The notes below the pieces were generated by a model. The model was not told the origin of the DNA. It was given only the letters and a program-made list of their open reading frames with translations, and ran no database searches. A program made the translations under genes and the position numbers. Of a DNA stretch of 64,000 bases, positions 7,609-15,978 are shown in pieces; position 1 is the stretch's first letter, and each line of letters opens with the position of its first letter. The stretch is from contig NZ_CP076457.1 in the NCBI RefSeq assembly GCF_018866325.1, positions 3,011,001 through 3,075,000 on the forward strand, in the 5' to 3' direction. Origin of the DNA: Streptomyces sp. YPW6. Its GTDB lineage: Bacteria > Actinomycetota > Actinomycetes > Streptomycetales > Streptomycetaceae.

Positions 7609-7929
7609 GTGAGCAACGCACCCACCCCCATCCGAGGCCGGGTCTACATGGCCGACATCGGCAATGGGCGCAAACCCTGGCTCGTCGTCTCCAACAACGC
7701 TCGCAACCGAGCCCTGCAGGACTGCCTGGCGGTCCGGCTCACCACCAGCACGAAGCCCGAGTTGCCGACGATCATCGAACTCGGGTCGGCGGACCCCCTT
7801 GTGGGACGTGCGCTCTGCGACGACGTAGCCCTGCTGTACCGCACCGACTTGGAGGAGGACCGCGGTGCGTTGTCCCCTCAGACCATGATGAAGGTCTCGG
7901 CAGGACTGCGCGCCGCACTCGCACTCTAG
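7609..7929 (+). CDS. MazF/PemK-type toxin (endoribonuclease)
   Basis: A 106-residue toxin of the MazF/PemK/Kid fold. RGRVYMADIGNGRKPWLVVS at residues 9-28 is the family first hairpin (normally RGDI-, with PxxVVS), and the VRLTTSTKPELPTIIEL stretch follows. Such toxins cleave mRNA at short motifs and arrest growth when the antitoxin is lost. The GTG start is 5 bases after the antitoxin stop, so the two are co-transcribed and likely coupled. The module sits alone between housekeeping-like genes and a regulon unit. Confidence 0.88.
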   Translation: MSNAPTPIRGRVYMADIGNGRKPWLVVSNNARNRALQDCLAVRLTTSTKPELPTIIELGSADPLVGRALCDDVALLYRTDLEEDRGALSPQTMMKVSAGLRAALAL

Positions 7930-8119
7930 GAAGCCGAGGCACGGGGGCCGCGCTCAGCAGCCGCCGGCGGCCGTGGCGTACCCCGGGAACACGGCCCAGC
8001 CGACCGCCCGCCTGTTCCGGCGCCCGTCCGCCGTGGGCATCAACTGCACAGGCCTGTTCAACCCGGCGCACTCGCCCTCGTCCTCGTCGTCGTTCCCGGC
8101 CCGCCCCCGTACCGGCCGG

Positions 8120-8563
8120 TCAGGTTCCGGGCCGGAAGACCGCCACGGCTTCGCCGCGGGCCTCACCGGGCTCCCCCGCCTCCCGGAAGGCAACGGTCAG
8201 CCGCATCCCGACGCGCAGGGCCTCGTGCGCGCACTCCACGATCTCCGTCATCATCCGAGGCCCCTCCACGAGGTCGACGACCGCCGCGACGTACGGGACA
8301 CGGGAGCCGAAGGGCGGCAGGTCGTTGCGGTGCACGACGGACCAGGTGTACAGCGTCGCCTCCCCGCTCGCGGACTCCCAGTCCACGTCCTCGCTCCAGC
8401 AGTACGGGCAGAACTCGCGCGGGTAGTGGTGGGCCCGGCCGCATCCGGCGCAGCGGCGGATCAGCAGCCGTCCTTCCGCCGCCGCGTCCCAGTACGGGCG
8501 GGTGAAGGCGTCCGGCTCGGGGAGGTCGAAGCGCGGGGCCGCAGCGGCGCGTTCGGCGCTCAC
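8120..8563 (-). CDS. DUF35 zinc-ribbon/OB-fold acyl-CoA-associated protein
   Basis: A 147-residue protein with an N-terminal helix, a four-cysteine zinc ribbon (C38, C41, C52, C55) and a C-terminal OB fold, the layout of DUF35 proteins. Family members bind acyl-CoA and act as obligate partners of thiolase-like aldolases or of acyl-CoA hydratases in steroid side-chain degradation. The partner could be the thiolase-fold protein at 3307, which lacks the catalytic Cys and has the same operator. The GTG start overlaps the stop of the DoxX gene as GTGA, so the two are co-translated from the operator at 9033. Confidence 0.9.
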   Translation of the reverse strand: MSAERAAAAPRFDLPEPDAFTRPYWDAAAEGRLLIRRCAGCGRAHHYPREFCPYCWSEDVDWESASGEATLYTWSVVHRNDLPPFGSRVPYVAAVVDLVEGPRMMTEIVECAHEALRVGMRLTVAFREAGEPGEARGEAVAVFRPGT

Positions 8564-9012
8564 AGGAACAGCCCGAACGCCGCGTCCAGTGACCAGGTCT
8601 GCCACGCCATCGCGAACAGGGCCACGAGCGAGATCAGTGCCATCATCGCGTTCTGCCCCTGCTCGGCCCAGTCGTGGATCATCAGGGTCAGGTAGAGGAG
8701 GTTGAGCAGGAGACCGGCCGCCAGGGCGACCGGAGTGAGGAATCCGGTCACCAGCCCGAGGCCCAGCGCCAGTTCGGCGTACACGACGACGTACGCGATC
8801 AGTTTCGGACGGGGTGCGACGACCCGTTGGAAGCCGGTGCGGATCACCCCCCAGCGGTGCTTGCCCGCGACATCCGCCGCCCAGGCGATTCCCGTACCGC
8901 GCTCGAACCAGCCCCTGCGGTCCTTGTGGCGCCAGCTCTCCAGCCACCACAGGCCGAGGCCGATGCGCAGGACGGCCAGCCACTCCGCTCCGTCGAGCCA
9001 GATCGTCTGCAT
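8560..9012 (-). CDS. DoxX-family membrane protein
   Basis: About 150 residues with an N-terminal amphipathic segment containing LRIGLGLWWLESW and three hydrophobic helices (roughly 75-92, 95-113 and 120-138), the DoxX topology. DoxX proteins associate with electron-transfer or redox partners; a function in this pathway is not known. The ATG at 9012 was preferred to 9027 because GGAGG lies just before it at proper spacing. It heads a two-gene unit with DUF35, and the regulon palindrome is 20 bases upstream. Confidence 0.85.
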   Translation of the reverse strand: MQTIWLDGAEWLAVLRIGLGLWWLESWRHKDRRGWFERGTGIAWAADVAGKHRWGVIRTGFQRVVAPRPKLIAYVVVYAELALGLGLVTGFLTPVALAAGLLLNLLYLTLMIHDWAEQGQNAMMALISLVALFAMAWQTWSLDAAFGLFL

Positions 9013-9032
9013 CGGTCCTCCATTCACATTTC

Positions 9033-9047
9033 CTGACGGTACGTCAG
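9033..9047. promoter_or_regulatory. Regulon palindrome, copy 3 (CTGACG-GTA-CGTCAG)
   Basis: A perfect 6-bp-arm copy of the shared operator, 21 bases upstream of the DoxX start. The divergent monooxygenase at 9306 is 258 bases away and may or may not respond. Confidence 0.88.
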
Positions 9048-9305
9048 TCCACCGGACGGAGGTCGCCCGCGCAAGAGGCCCGCACCCTTCCCGTCACAGG
9101 CGTCCGCACCCCCTGCACCCCCCGCGCCTCCCACTCCCCCACTCCCCCACTCCCCCGGACCTCCGCACCTCCGGACGGGCCTGCGGCGCGGGCGCCGCGC
9201 GGACACCCGGACGTCACGGCGCACCGCACTCTTCGTGATCAATTCGCAATCGATTTCCCTCTTGACCGAGACCCATCAACAGTGGGGCCGATTACGCTCC
9301 GAACC

Positions 9306-10502
9306 ATGCCGAACAGTCCGTCCTCCGCAGCCAGTCACGACGCCGTCGCCCTCACCGACCGTACGGAGGTCCGCCCCGTCTACGTCATCGGCGGCGGCCC
9401 CGGCGGTCTCGCCGCCGCGGCCGCGCTGCGCGCCCGGGGCGTACGGGCGGTGGTCCTGGAGAAGTCGGACCGCGTCGGGGCGTCCTGGCGGGGCCACTAC
9501 GACCGGCTGCACCTGCACACCACCCGCCGCTGGTCGGCGCTGCCGGGGCTGAGGATGCCGCGGAAGTTCGGGCGCTGGGTGGGCCGGGACGACGTGGTGC
9601 GGTACCTGGAGAAGTACGCCGAACACCATGAGCTGGAGGTGGTGACGGGCGTCGAGGTGACCCGGGTCGACCCGGCGCCCGACGGCTCCGGCGACTGGTG
9701 GCTCACCGCGACGGGCGGGCGGATCCTGCGGGGCCGCGCGGTCGTCGTCGCGACCGGCTTCAACCACACCCCCCGCATACCGGACTGGCCGGGACGCGAC
9801 ACGTTCACGGGCGAGCTGCTGCACGCGGCGGCGTACCGGAACCCGGCCCCGTACGCCGGCAAGGACATCCTGGTCGTCGGCATCGGCAACACCGGCGCGG
9901 AGATCGCGGCGGATCTCGCCGAGGGCGGCGCGTCCGCGGTGCGCATCGCGGTCCGGACGGCCCCGCACATCGTCCGCCGCTCCACCGCAGGCTGGCCGGC
10001 CCAGGCCACGGGCATCCTGGTCCGCCGGCTGCCGGTGCGGCTCGTCGACCGCGCCGGGGCCGTGATGTCCCGGATCGCCGTGCCCGACCTGACCGACCGG
10101 GGCCTCCCCCGCCCCGCCACCGGGCTCTACTCCCGGGTCCGTGAGGGAGCGATCCCGGTGCAGGACGTCGGGCTCGTCGACGCGGTGAAGAGCGGCCGGG
10201 TCACCCCCGTGCCGACGGTCGCCTCCTTCGACAAGGACACGGTGGTCCTGGCCGACGGCACCCGGATCACCCCGCACGCGGTCATCGCCGCCACCGGCTA
10301 CCACCGCGCGCTGGAACCGCTGCTCGGACACCTGGACGTCCTGGACGGGCGGGGCCGGCCGGTGGCCCACGGCGGCCGGTCCCCGAAGGGAGCCCCCGGG
10401 CTCTACTTCACCGGCTTCACCAACCCGATCAGCGGGATGCTCCGCGAAATGGCCCTGGACGCCGAGAAGATCGCCAAGAGGGTGGCCCGGTCGCCGCGTT
10501 GA
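9306..10502 (+). CDS. Flavin-containing monooxygenase-like oxidoreductase
   Basis: A 398-residue FAD/NAD(P)-binding protein. The FAD Rossmann motif GGGPGGLAAAAALRARG lies at about residues 29-45, and a second dinucleotide motif GIGNTGAEIAADL at about 197-209. Between them WRGHYDRLHLHT and the later ATGYHRALEPLL fit class B flavoprotein monooxygenases, which insert oxygen into N, S or ketone substrates using NADPH. It lacks a full Baeyer-Villiger fingerprint, so it is closer to the FMO/YUCCA type. Whether it belongs to the nearby catabolic regulon is uncertain: the operator at 9033 serves the opposite strand. Confidence 0.87.
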   Translation: MPNSPSSAASHDAVALTDRTEVRPVYVIGGGPGGLAAAAALRARGVRAVVLEKSDRVGASWRGHYDRLHLHTTRRWSALPGLRMPRKFGRWVGRDDVVRYLEKYAEHHELEVVTGVEVTRVDPAPDGSGDWWLTATGGRILRGRAVVVATGFNHTPRIPDWPGRDTFTGELLHAAAYRNPAPYAGKDILVVGIGNTGAEIAADLAEGGASAVRIAVRTAPHIVRRSTAGWPAQATGILVRRLPVRLVDRAGAVMSRIAVPDLTDRGLPRPATGLYSRVREGAIPVQDVGLVDAVKSGRVTPVPTVASFDKDTVVLADGTRITPHAVIAATGYHRALEPLLGHLDVLDGRGRPVAHGGRSPKGAPGLYFTGFTNPISGMLREMALDAEKIAKRVARSPR

Positions 10503-10594
10503 GGGCGCGCCGGGGCGGATCCGCCCGTCGGTGACGGTGCCGGTGGGTAGGGTCCGATCCAGGGCGTCGTCCGCGGCCTGTCCGCGACGGCCGG

Positions 10595-10697
10595 CCCGAG
10601 CCGGACCGACCCGAGCCGGACCGACCTGAGTCGAACCGGCCCGAGCTGACCGAGCTGAGCCGAACCGACCTGAGCTGAACTGGCCTGACCTGGCTCA
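10595..10697. repeat. Degenerate 15-bp tandem repeat
   Basis: Units of the type CCCGAGCCGGACCGA begin at 10595, 10610 and 10625 and continue with increasing divergence (TGAGCCGAACCGACC, TGAGCTGAACTGGCC) to about 10697. The array fills the gap between the monooxygenase and the VOC gene. Confidence 0.85.
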
Positions 10698-10717
10698 GGC
10701 CTTCTCCAGAGGAGCCG

Positions 10718-11068
10718 ATGATGACCATTCGCCGTGTCGTGCCCAACCTCCGGACGGAGGCGGTCGAGGAGAACCGGGACTTCTACGGCCTGCTCGGCTT
10801 CGAGGAGGTCATGAACCTCGGCTGGATCACGACGGTCGCCTCCCCGTCCGGCCCGCAGGAGCAGGTCAGCTTCATGACCCACGACCTGACCGGCCCGGTC
10901 GTCCCCGATCTGAGCGTCGAGGTGGACGACGTGGACGCGGTGTACGCCGCCGTACGGGCCCGGGGCGCGGAGATCGTCCACCCGCTCCAGGACGAGGAGT
11001 GGGGCGTGCGGAGGTTCTTCGTCCGCGACCCCGACGGCCGTGTGGTCAACGTGCTGAGCCACCGCTGA
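10718..11068 (+). CDS. VOC/glyoxalase-fold protein
   Basis: A 116-residue single-module vicinal-oxygen-chelate protein. The pattern is the family one: beta1 with RRVVPNLRTEAVEENRDFYGLLGFEEV, then a central strand, then DLSVEVDDVDAVYAAV and the closing FFVRDPDGRVVNVLSH. Members include glyoxalases, dioxygenases and antibiotic-binding proteins; the substrate cannot be told. Two ATG codons are adjacent (10718 and 10721); GAGGAG lies at the right distance for either. It is monocistronic, with tandem repeats on both sides. Confidence 0.85.
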   Translation: MMTIRRVVPNLRTEAVEENRDFYGLLGFEEVMNLGWITTVASPSGPQEQVSFMTHDLTGPVVPDLSVEVDDVDAVYAAVRARGAEIVHPLQDEEWGVRRFFVRDPDGRVVNVLSHR

Positions 11069-11109
11069 GCCCCGGGCCCGGCCGACGCCCGTCCCGCCGG
11101 CGCCCGTCC

Positions 11110-11265
11110 CCGTCGGCGGGCTCCACCCCGTAGTCGCGCACCCGTCGGCGGGCGTCGCCCCGTAGTCGCGCACCCGTCGGCGGGCGTCACCCCGTAGTCA
11201 GGCACCCGTCGGCGGGCGTGACCCCGTCGTCGCGCACCCGTCGGCCGACGCCCGTCCGGAACCGG
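11110..11265. repeat. 32-bp tandem repeat
   Basis: The core CCGTCGGCGGG recurs at 11110, 11142, 11174 and 11206, and a fifth diverged core is at 11238, a strict 32-bp period. Units share CCCCGTAGTCGCGCACC. There are no spacers, so it is a minisatellite, not a CRISPR array. Confidence 0.95.
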
Positions 11266-11290
11266 GCCTCCGCTGCCTAGGCTGGGCGGC

Positions 11291-12249
11291 ATGGACGTGT
11301 TCGACGAGCTGTTGCGGGGCGTACGGGGCCGGGGGGCGGTGTTCGGCCGGTCGGTGCTGCGCGCCCCCTGGTCGCTGCGGTTCACCGACGGGGCGTATCT
11401 GACCCTGTGCCTGCCGTTGCGGGGGGCGGGGTGGATCGTGCCGGAGGGCGGCGAGCCGCTGCGGGTGGAGGCCGGCGAGGCCGCGGTCGTGCGGGGCCCG
11501 GCCCCCTTCGTCTTCACCGACGCACCGGCGGACGGTCCGGGGCCGGGGCGGGCCGACGGCGTACGGGAGGTGCGCTGGGACCAGGTCCGGGACAGCGGTG
11601 CGACAGCGGACGGTGTCCCCGAGTTCGACTGCGCCACCGTGCTGTTGGCCGCCGCCTATGACGTACAGGAGCAGCTTCCCCAGCGGCTCCTGCGGGCGCT
11701 TCCCCCGGCCCTCGTGGTGCCCGACGAGGAGGACTGCTCACCGTTGCGCGACTATCTGGAGGCGCAGCTCGGCCGGGGGCGGCCGGGCGACCAGATCGTG
11801 CTCGACCGGCTGCTGGACTGGATGCTGGTGTGCACGCTGCGGGACTGGTTCGACCGGCCCGAGGCGAACCCGCCGGGGTGGTACGGGGCGCTCGGGGACG
11901 AGGTCACCGGCCCGGCCCTGCGGGCGATGCACCAGGACCCGGCGCACCCCTGGACGACGGCGGAGCTGGCGAGCCGGGCGGGGGGTCGCGGACGACCCTG
12001 GCGAAGCGGTTCACCGAGCTCGTCGGGGACGGTCCGGTGGCGTATCTGACCGAGTGGCGGATGACGCTGGCCGCCGACCTGCTGTCCCGCCCCGAGCTGA
12101 CCGTGGCGGCCGTGGCCCGCCGGGTCGGCTACGCGGACGCCTTCGGGTTCAGCGCGGCGTTCAAACGGGTGCGCGGCGAGAGCCCGAGTGCGTTCCGGCG
12201 GGAGGCCCTGGCGTCGGGGCCGGTGGAGGCGGCGGCGCCGGCGGGGTGA
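11291..12249 (+). pseudogene. AraC family regulator split by a frameshift
   Basis: The first frame (11291 to about 11985) encodes an N-terminal ligand-binding domain of AraC type (cupin-like, MDVFDELLRGVRGRG onward). The DNA-binding half appears only in another frame and ends at 12249: TTLAKRFTELVGDGPVAYL, then AAVARRVGYADAFGFSAAFK, the two AraC helix-turn-helix motifs. The break lies in a run of six G at 11980-11985, where one base appears to be missing relative to an expected ASRAGxSRTTLAKRF. With the frame restored, the protein would be about 320 residues, normal for the family. It could be a true inactivating mutation, a phase-variable tract or a sequence error. Confidence 0.85.
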
Positions 12250-12280
12250 GCCTGCGGGACCGGACCGGACCGCAAAGGCG

Positions 12281-12482
12281 CGGGAGCCGGCGGCGCCGTC
12301 ACGGCGCGGGAGCCGGCGGTCCCGGACAGATGCGGGAGCCGGCGCCGCCACGCAGGCGCGGGAGCCGGCGGTGCCGTACAGCCGCGGGAGCCGGCGGTGC
12401 CGTACAGCCGCGGGAGCCGAAGCCGTCGCACAGAGGCGTGAGCCGACGCCGCCCAGGCACGGGGCCGACGCCGCCGTACAGG
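12281..12482. repeat. 26-bp tandem repeat
   Basis: The word CGGGAGCCG starts at 12281, 12307, 12333, 12359, 12385 and 12411, an exact 26-bp period, with decayed units continuing to about 12482. It makes up most of the 353-base gap between the AraC gene and the exporter operon. No gene was seen there. Confidence 0.95.
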
Positions 12483-12540
12483 TGTGGCCGCCTGCGGCGC
12501 AGCCGGGACCGGTCCGGGGCGGCGAGGGAGTTTTGCTCGT

Positions 12541-12569
12541 CTCCCAGGTTCCTCCCAGGCTCCTCCCAG
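12541..12569. promoter_or_regulatory. Triple CTCCCAG direct repeat, response-regulator site
   Basis: CTCCCAG begins at 12541, 12552 and 12563, spaced exactly 11 bp (one helical turn), just before the exporter operon. OmpR-family regulators bind such direct repeats. The same arrangement lies at 19181 downstream of the kinase gene, so the encoded regulator is the likely ligand (inference). Confidence 0.75.
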
Positions 12570-12602
12570 AGGTGACCGAGGCAGGGCGTCCAGGCTCGCG
12601 GC

Positions 12603-13925
12603 ATGAGATCACGTGAGCGCAGGACGTTCCTGGTGAACGCGAGCCTGGCGGTCGTGCTGGTGGCCGTGGTCGGTCTGTCGTACGCCTTCGCGGGGGACAG
12701 CGACGCCACCGGGAGCACCGTCCGCACGAGCCCGGTGGCGCGGGGCAGCGTGGAGCGCACGGTGTCGGCGGCGGGGTCGCTGGAGAGCACGCGGACCGAC
12801 GAGCTGAGTTTCGGCGCGTCGGGCACGGTGACGAAGATCGGTGTCGAGGTCGGCGACACGGTGAAGGCCGGTCAGGTCCTGGCGACGATCGACGCGGCGA
12901 CGAGCCGGTCTCAGCTGACCGCGGCCGAGGCGCAGGCCAGTGCGGCGGAGAGCGCGCTGTCGGCGGCGACGTCGAACCTCACGGCCGCGCAGGAGCGTCT
13001 CGCCCAGGCGCAGACGGACTCCGGTACGCCGGAGGACGAGGGACAGAGCGGCGGACCCGCGGGGACCAAGGCGGGTTCGGTGGCCGCGGCGCAGGCGGAC
13101 GTGGAGTCCGCGCGGGCTCAGGTCGCCAACGCCCAGGCGCAGCGTTCCTCCGCGCAGGCCGGGGTGACGGCGGCCGAGGAAGCGGTGGCGAACACGTCGC
13201 TGAGGGCGCCGAGGGCGGGCACGGTCGTGCAGCTGAACGGTGCCGTCGGGCAGGTGGTGGGCCAGAGTTCGGCCGCCGCTGGTTCGTCGTCGGTCTCGGC
13301 GTCGGGCGGCAAAGGCTCGTCCACGGCGAACGGGCCGGACACGGCGGCAGCGGGGACGACGGAGGGCGCCGCGACGGCCGGCGGGTTCGTCGTCGTGAGC
13401 GACCTCGGGCACTTCCAGCTCACCGCGCAGGTGAACGAGGCCGACGCCGCCCTGGTCAAGACCGGCCAGGCGGCCGAGATCACGGTGAGCGCGGACCAGA
13501 CCTCGGTGGAGGGGAAGGTCGCGACGGTCGATCTGGTGCCGACGGACGCGGCGGGTGTGAAGCAGTACGGGGTGCGGGTGTCGATGGACACCACACCGAA
13601 GGGTCTGCGGCCCGGGCAGAGCGCGTCGGTGACGATCTCGGTGGCGGCCGTCCACGACGTGCTGGCGGTGCCGGCCGCGGCGGTGAAGGGCACCGGGTCA
13701 TCGGCGTCGGTGACGGTCGAGCGGGACGGCAGGCAGGTTCCGGTCGAGGTCCGGGTGGGTGTGCGCGGGGACGCGCGGGCGGAGATCACCTCGGGCCTGA
13801 AGGAGGGCGACGTCGTGGTGCTGCCGTCGGTGGCCACCGGTGGCGGTGGCTCCGAGGGCGGCGGCCGGGGCTCCGGCGGCGGTGGCGGTGGCGGTCGGGG
13901 CGGCGCGGGCGGAGGCCGCGGATGA
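12603..13925 (+). CDS. MacA-like efflux periplasmic adaptor (HlyD family)
   Basis: A 440-residue exported membrane-fusion-type protein. One N-terminal membrane anchor (about residues 10-30) is followed by a biotinyl-lipoyl half-motif (GSLESTRTDELSFGASGTVTK), a coiled-coil hairpin rich in Ala/Gln (about 100-195), the second lipoyl half SLRAPRAGTVVQLNGAVGQ, and beta-barrel domains. An Ala/Ser/Gly-rich insertion separates lipoyl and barrel domains, and the protein ends in a long Gly/Arg tail. In Gram-positives such proteins pair with MacB-type ABC transporters to export peptides or antibiotics. The next gene overlaps by 4 bases (ATGA). The operon is headed by the CTCCCAG triple repeat. Confidence 0.9.
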   Translation: MRSRERRTFLVNASLAVVLVAVVGLSYAFAGDSDATGSTVRTSPVARGSVERTVSAAGSLESTRTDELSFGASGTVTKIGVEVGDTVKAGQVLATIDAATSRSQLTAAEAQASAAESALSAATSNLTAAQERLAQAQTDSGTPEDEGQSGGPAGTKAGSVAAAQADVESARAQVANAQAQRSSAQAGVTAAEEAVANTSLRAPRAGTVVQLNGAVGQVVGQSSAAAGSSSVSASGGKGSSTANGPDTAAAGTTEGAATAGGFVVVSDLGHFQLTAQVNEADAALVKTGQAAEITVSADQTSVEGKVATVDLVPTDAAGVKQYGVRVSMDTTPKGLRPGQSASVTISVAAVHDVLAVPAAAVKGTGSSASVTVERDGRQVPVEVRVGVRGDARAEITSGLKEGDVVVLPSVATGGGGSEGGGRGSGGGGGGGRGGAGGGRG

Positions 13926-14779
13926 GCGAGCACCACACGGCCGCTCGGCCGCACGGGCGGAAGCGGCGGATGAGCGAGCACCACACGGCCGGCCGGCCAC
14001 ACGACCCCCGGGAGCCGGGCCCGCCGCGGCGTCCCGTCCTCGATGTCCGGCAGCTGACGAAGTCCTACGGCAACGGCACCTCCCGGGTGCGGGCGCTGCG
14101 TGAGGTGTCACTGGAGGTGGAGGCGGGCGACTTCGTCGCCGTCATGGGCTCCTCCGGCTCCGGGAAGTCCACGCTGATGAACATCCTCGGCTGCCTCGAC
14201 GTCCCCACCGGCGGACGCTACCTGCTGGACGGGACGGACGTCAGCCGTCTCGACGAGCGGCAGCTGTCGCTGGTACGCAACCGGAAGATCGGGTTCGTGT
14301 TCCAGTCGTTCAACCTGATTCCCAGGACGCCGGCGCTGGCCATCGTCGAGCTGCCGATGGCGTACGCGGGTGTGGGCCGGGCCGAACGGCGGTCGCGGGC
14401 GCTGGCGGCGCTGGAGGTGGTGGGCCTGGCCGAGCGGGCCGGTCACCGTCCCAACGAGCTGTCGGGCGGCCAGCAGCAGCGGGTCGCGGTGGCCCGTGCC
14501 CTGGTGACCTCGCCGGCGCTGATCCTGGCCGACGAGCCCACGGGCAATCTGGACAGCCGCAGCACGGCGGACGTACTGGACGTGTTCGCCGAACTCAACA
14601 GTCTGGGGCGCACGATCGTGCTGATCACGCACGAGGACGAGGTCGCCGCCCGGGCCCGCCGGGTCATCCGCCTGGTCGACGGCGGGATCGTCCAGGACGA
14701 CCGCGTGGCGCCTCCCGTGACGACGGCACCCGGGTACGGCCAGGCGGCAGCCGGCGCGGACCGGGAGGCCGTGCGATGA
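13922..14779 (+). CDS. MacB/LolD-type ABC transporter ATP-binding protein
   Basis: A 285-residue ATPase. Walker A is GSSGSGKST at residues 76-84, the signature LSGGQQQR precedes Walker B LILADEP, and the switch histidine is in LITHEDE. It energises the permease encoded next, as in MacB or Lol-like systems. The N-terminus is unusual: the first 16 codons are duplicated in tandem (MSEHHTA at residues 1 and 17, 48 bp apart), giving two in-frame starts, 13922 and 13970; homology begins only near residue 38. Overlaps of 4 bases on both sides (ATGA) place it firmly in the operon. Confidence 0.94.
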   Translation: MSEHHTAARPHGRKRRMSEHHTAGRPHDPREPGPPRRPVLDVRQLTKSYGNGTSRVRALREVSLEVEAGDFVAVMGSSGSGKSTLMNILGCLDVPTGGRYLLDGTDVSRLDERQLSLVRNRKIGFVFQSFNLIPRTPALAIVELPMAYAGVGRAERRSRALAALEVVGLAERAGHRPNELSGGQQQRVAVARALVTSPALILADEPTGNLDSRSTADVLDVFAELNSLGRTIVLITHEDEVAARARRVIRLVDGGIVQDDRVAPPVTTAPGYGQAAAGADREAVR

Positions 14780-15978
14780 ACGCGTGGGAGATCGTGCGGT
14801 ACGCCGCCGGCGGGATCGCGGTCAACAAGCTGCGCTCCGCCTTGACGATGCTGGGCATCCTCATCGGGGTGGCCTCGGTCATCCTGCTGGTCGGTGTCGG
14901 CCACGGTGCCTCGAAGCAGGTGCAGGACAGCCTGCAGGCCCTGGGCACCAACACGCTGACCGTCTCCCCGGCGCGCGGCGGCCAAGGCACGGCCGGGGTG
15001 CGTCCGCTGACGCCGCAGGACGCCGAGGCCCTGGCGGACAGGGCCGCGGTGCCGGACGTCGCCGCCGTCGCACCGGTGGTCCAGGCGGCGGGTACCGCGA
15101 CGGCCGACGGGGCGAGCCACGCCATCCCGCAGATCGTGGGGACACGGCCGCAGTGGTTCTCCATCACCAACAGCGCCGTCGCCCAGGGACGCGCGTTCAC
15201 CGAGGACGAGCTGGCGCAGGGCCGCAAGGTCGTGGTCCTGGGCCGCAGTGCGGTGAGCGAGCTGTTCCCCGGAGCCGACCCGGTGGGGCGGCGGATCGTG
15301 GTGCAGGGCGTGCCGTTCGAGGTGATCGGTGTCCTCAAACCGAAGGGCACCGCCGGTGCGCAGGACGCCGACGACACCGCGATCGCACCGCTGACCACCG
15401 TCCAGGCCACCCTGACCGGCTACGGCGCGGTCAGCCAGATCGTGGTGCAGGCGCGGTCGGCCGACCTGCTGGGACCCGCGCAGGCCCAGGTGAGCGCGGT
15501 CCTCGACGCCCGGCATCACATCACGGAACCCGCCCAGGCGGACTACCGCATCCTGAACCAGGCGCAGCTGCTGGAGACCCGCACCGAGGCCACCCGGACC
15601 TTCACCGTCCTGCTCGGCGCGGTCGCGGCGATCTCCCTGCTCGTGGGCGGCATCGGGATCACCAACATCATGCTGGTCACGGTGACCGAGCGGATCCGGG
15701 AGATCGGCATCCGCAAGGCGATCGGGGCGCCCAGGAGCGTGATCCTGAGCCAGTTCCTCGTCGAGGCCACGCTGCTGAGCGTCGGCGGCGGCCTGCTCGG
15801 GGTGACGGCCGCACTGGTCGCGTCCCGGTTCACCCTGGCCGGCGTGGAACCGGTCCTGACCTCGGGGCCGATCGCGCTCGCCTTCGGCGTGTCCGTTCTG
15901 ATCGGCCTGGTCTTCGGGAGCCTTCCGGCCGGCCGAGCCGCCGGACTGCGCCCCATCGAGGCTCTGCGCCACGAGTAG
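14776..15978 (+). CDS. ABC transporter permease (FtsX/MacB type)
   Basis: A 400-residue permease with the MacB layout: an N-terminal transmembrane helix (about 20-42) within NKLRSALTMLGILIGVASVI, a large extracytoplasmic domain (about 45-265), then three helices near the C-terminus. The FtsX-domain motif GGIGITNIMLVTVTERIREIGIRKAIGA, given here in parts (GGIGITNIML, then REIGIRKAIGA), couples to the ATPase. With the adaptor and ATPase this forms a tripartite-like exporter; the cargo is unknown. The gene overlaps the ATPase by 4 bases and is followed by a pyrimidine-rich gap. Confidence 0.94.
   Translation: MNAWEIVRYAAGGIAVNKLRSALTMLGILIGVASVILLVGVGHGASKQVQDSLQALGTNTLTVSPARGGQGTAGVRPLTPQDAEALADRAAVPDVAAVAPVVQAAGTATADGASHAIPQIVGTRPQWFSITNSAVAQGRAFTEDELAQGRKVVVLGRSAVSELFPGADPVGRRIVVQGVPFEVIGVLKPKGTAGAQDADDTAIAPLTTVQATLTGYGAVSQIVVQARSADLLGPAQAQVSAVLDARHHITEPAQADYRILNQAQLLETRTEATRTFTVLLGAVAAISLLVGGIGITNIMLVTVTERIREIGIRKAIGAPRSVILSQFLVEATLLSVGGGLLGVTAALVASRFTLAGVEPVLTSGPIALAFGVSVLIGLVFGSLPAGRAAGLRPIEALRHE

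Noticed and set aside
7954..8193. A 79-codon minus-strand frame ending in Cys after the DUF35 gene
   Set aside because: It overlaps DUF35, lacks a ribosome-binding site and shows no family resemblance; no gene in the 190-base gap is supported.
9048..9305. Extra gene in the gap before the monooxygenase
   Set aside because: C-rich run CCCCCACT repeated three times; no credible start or codon pattern.
11110..11265. Possible CRISPR array
   Set aside because: Units are contiguous at 32 bp with no spacers; it is a minisatellite.
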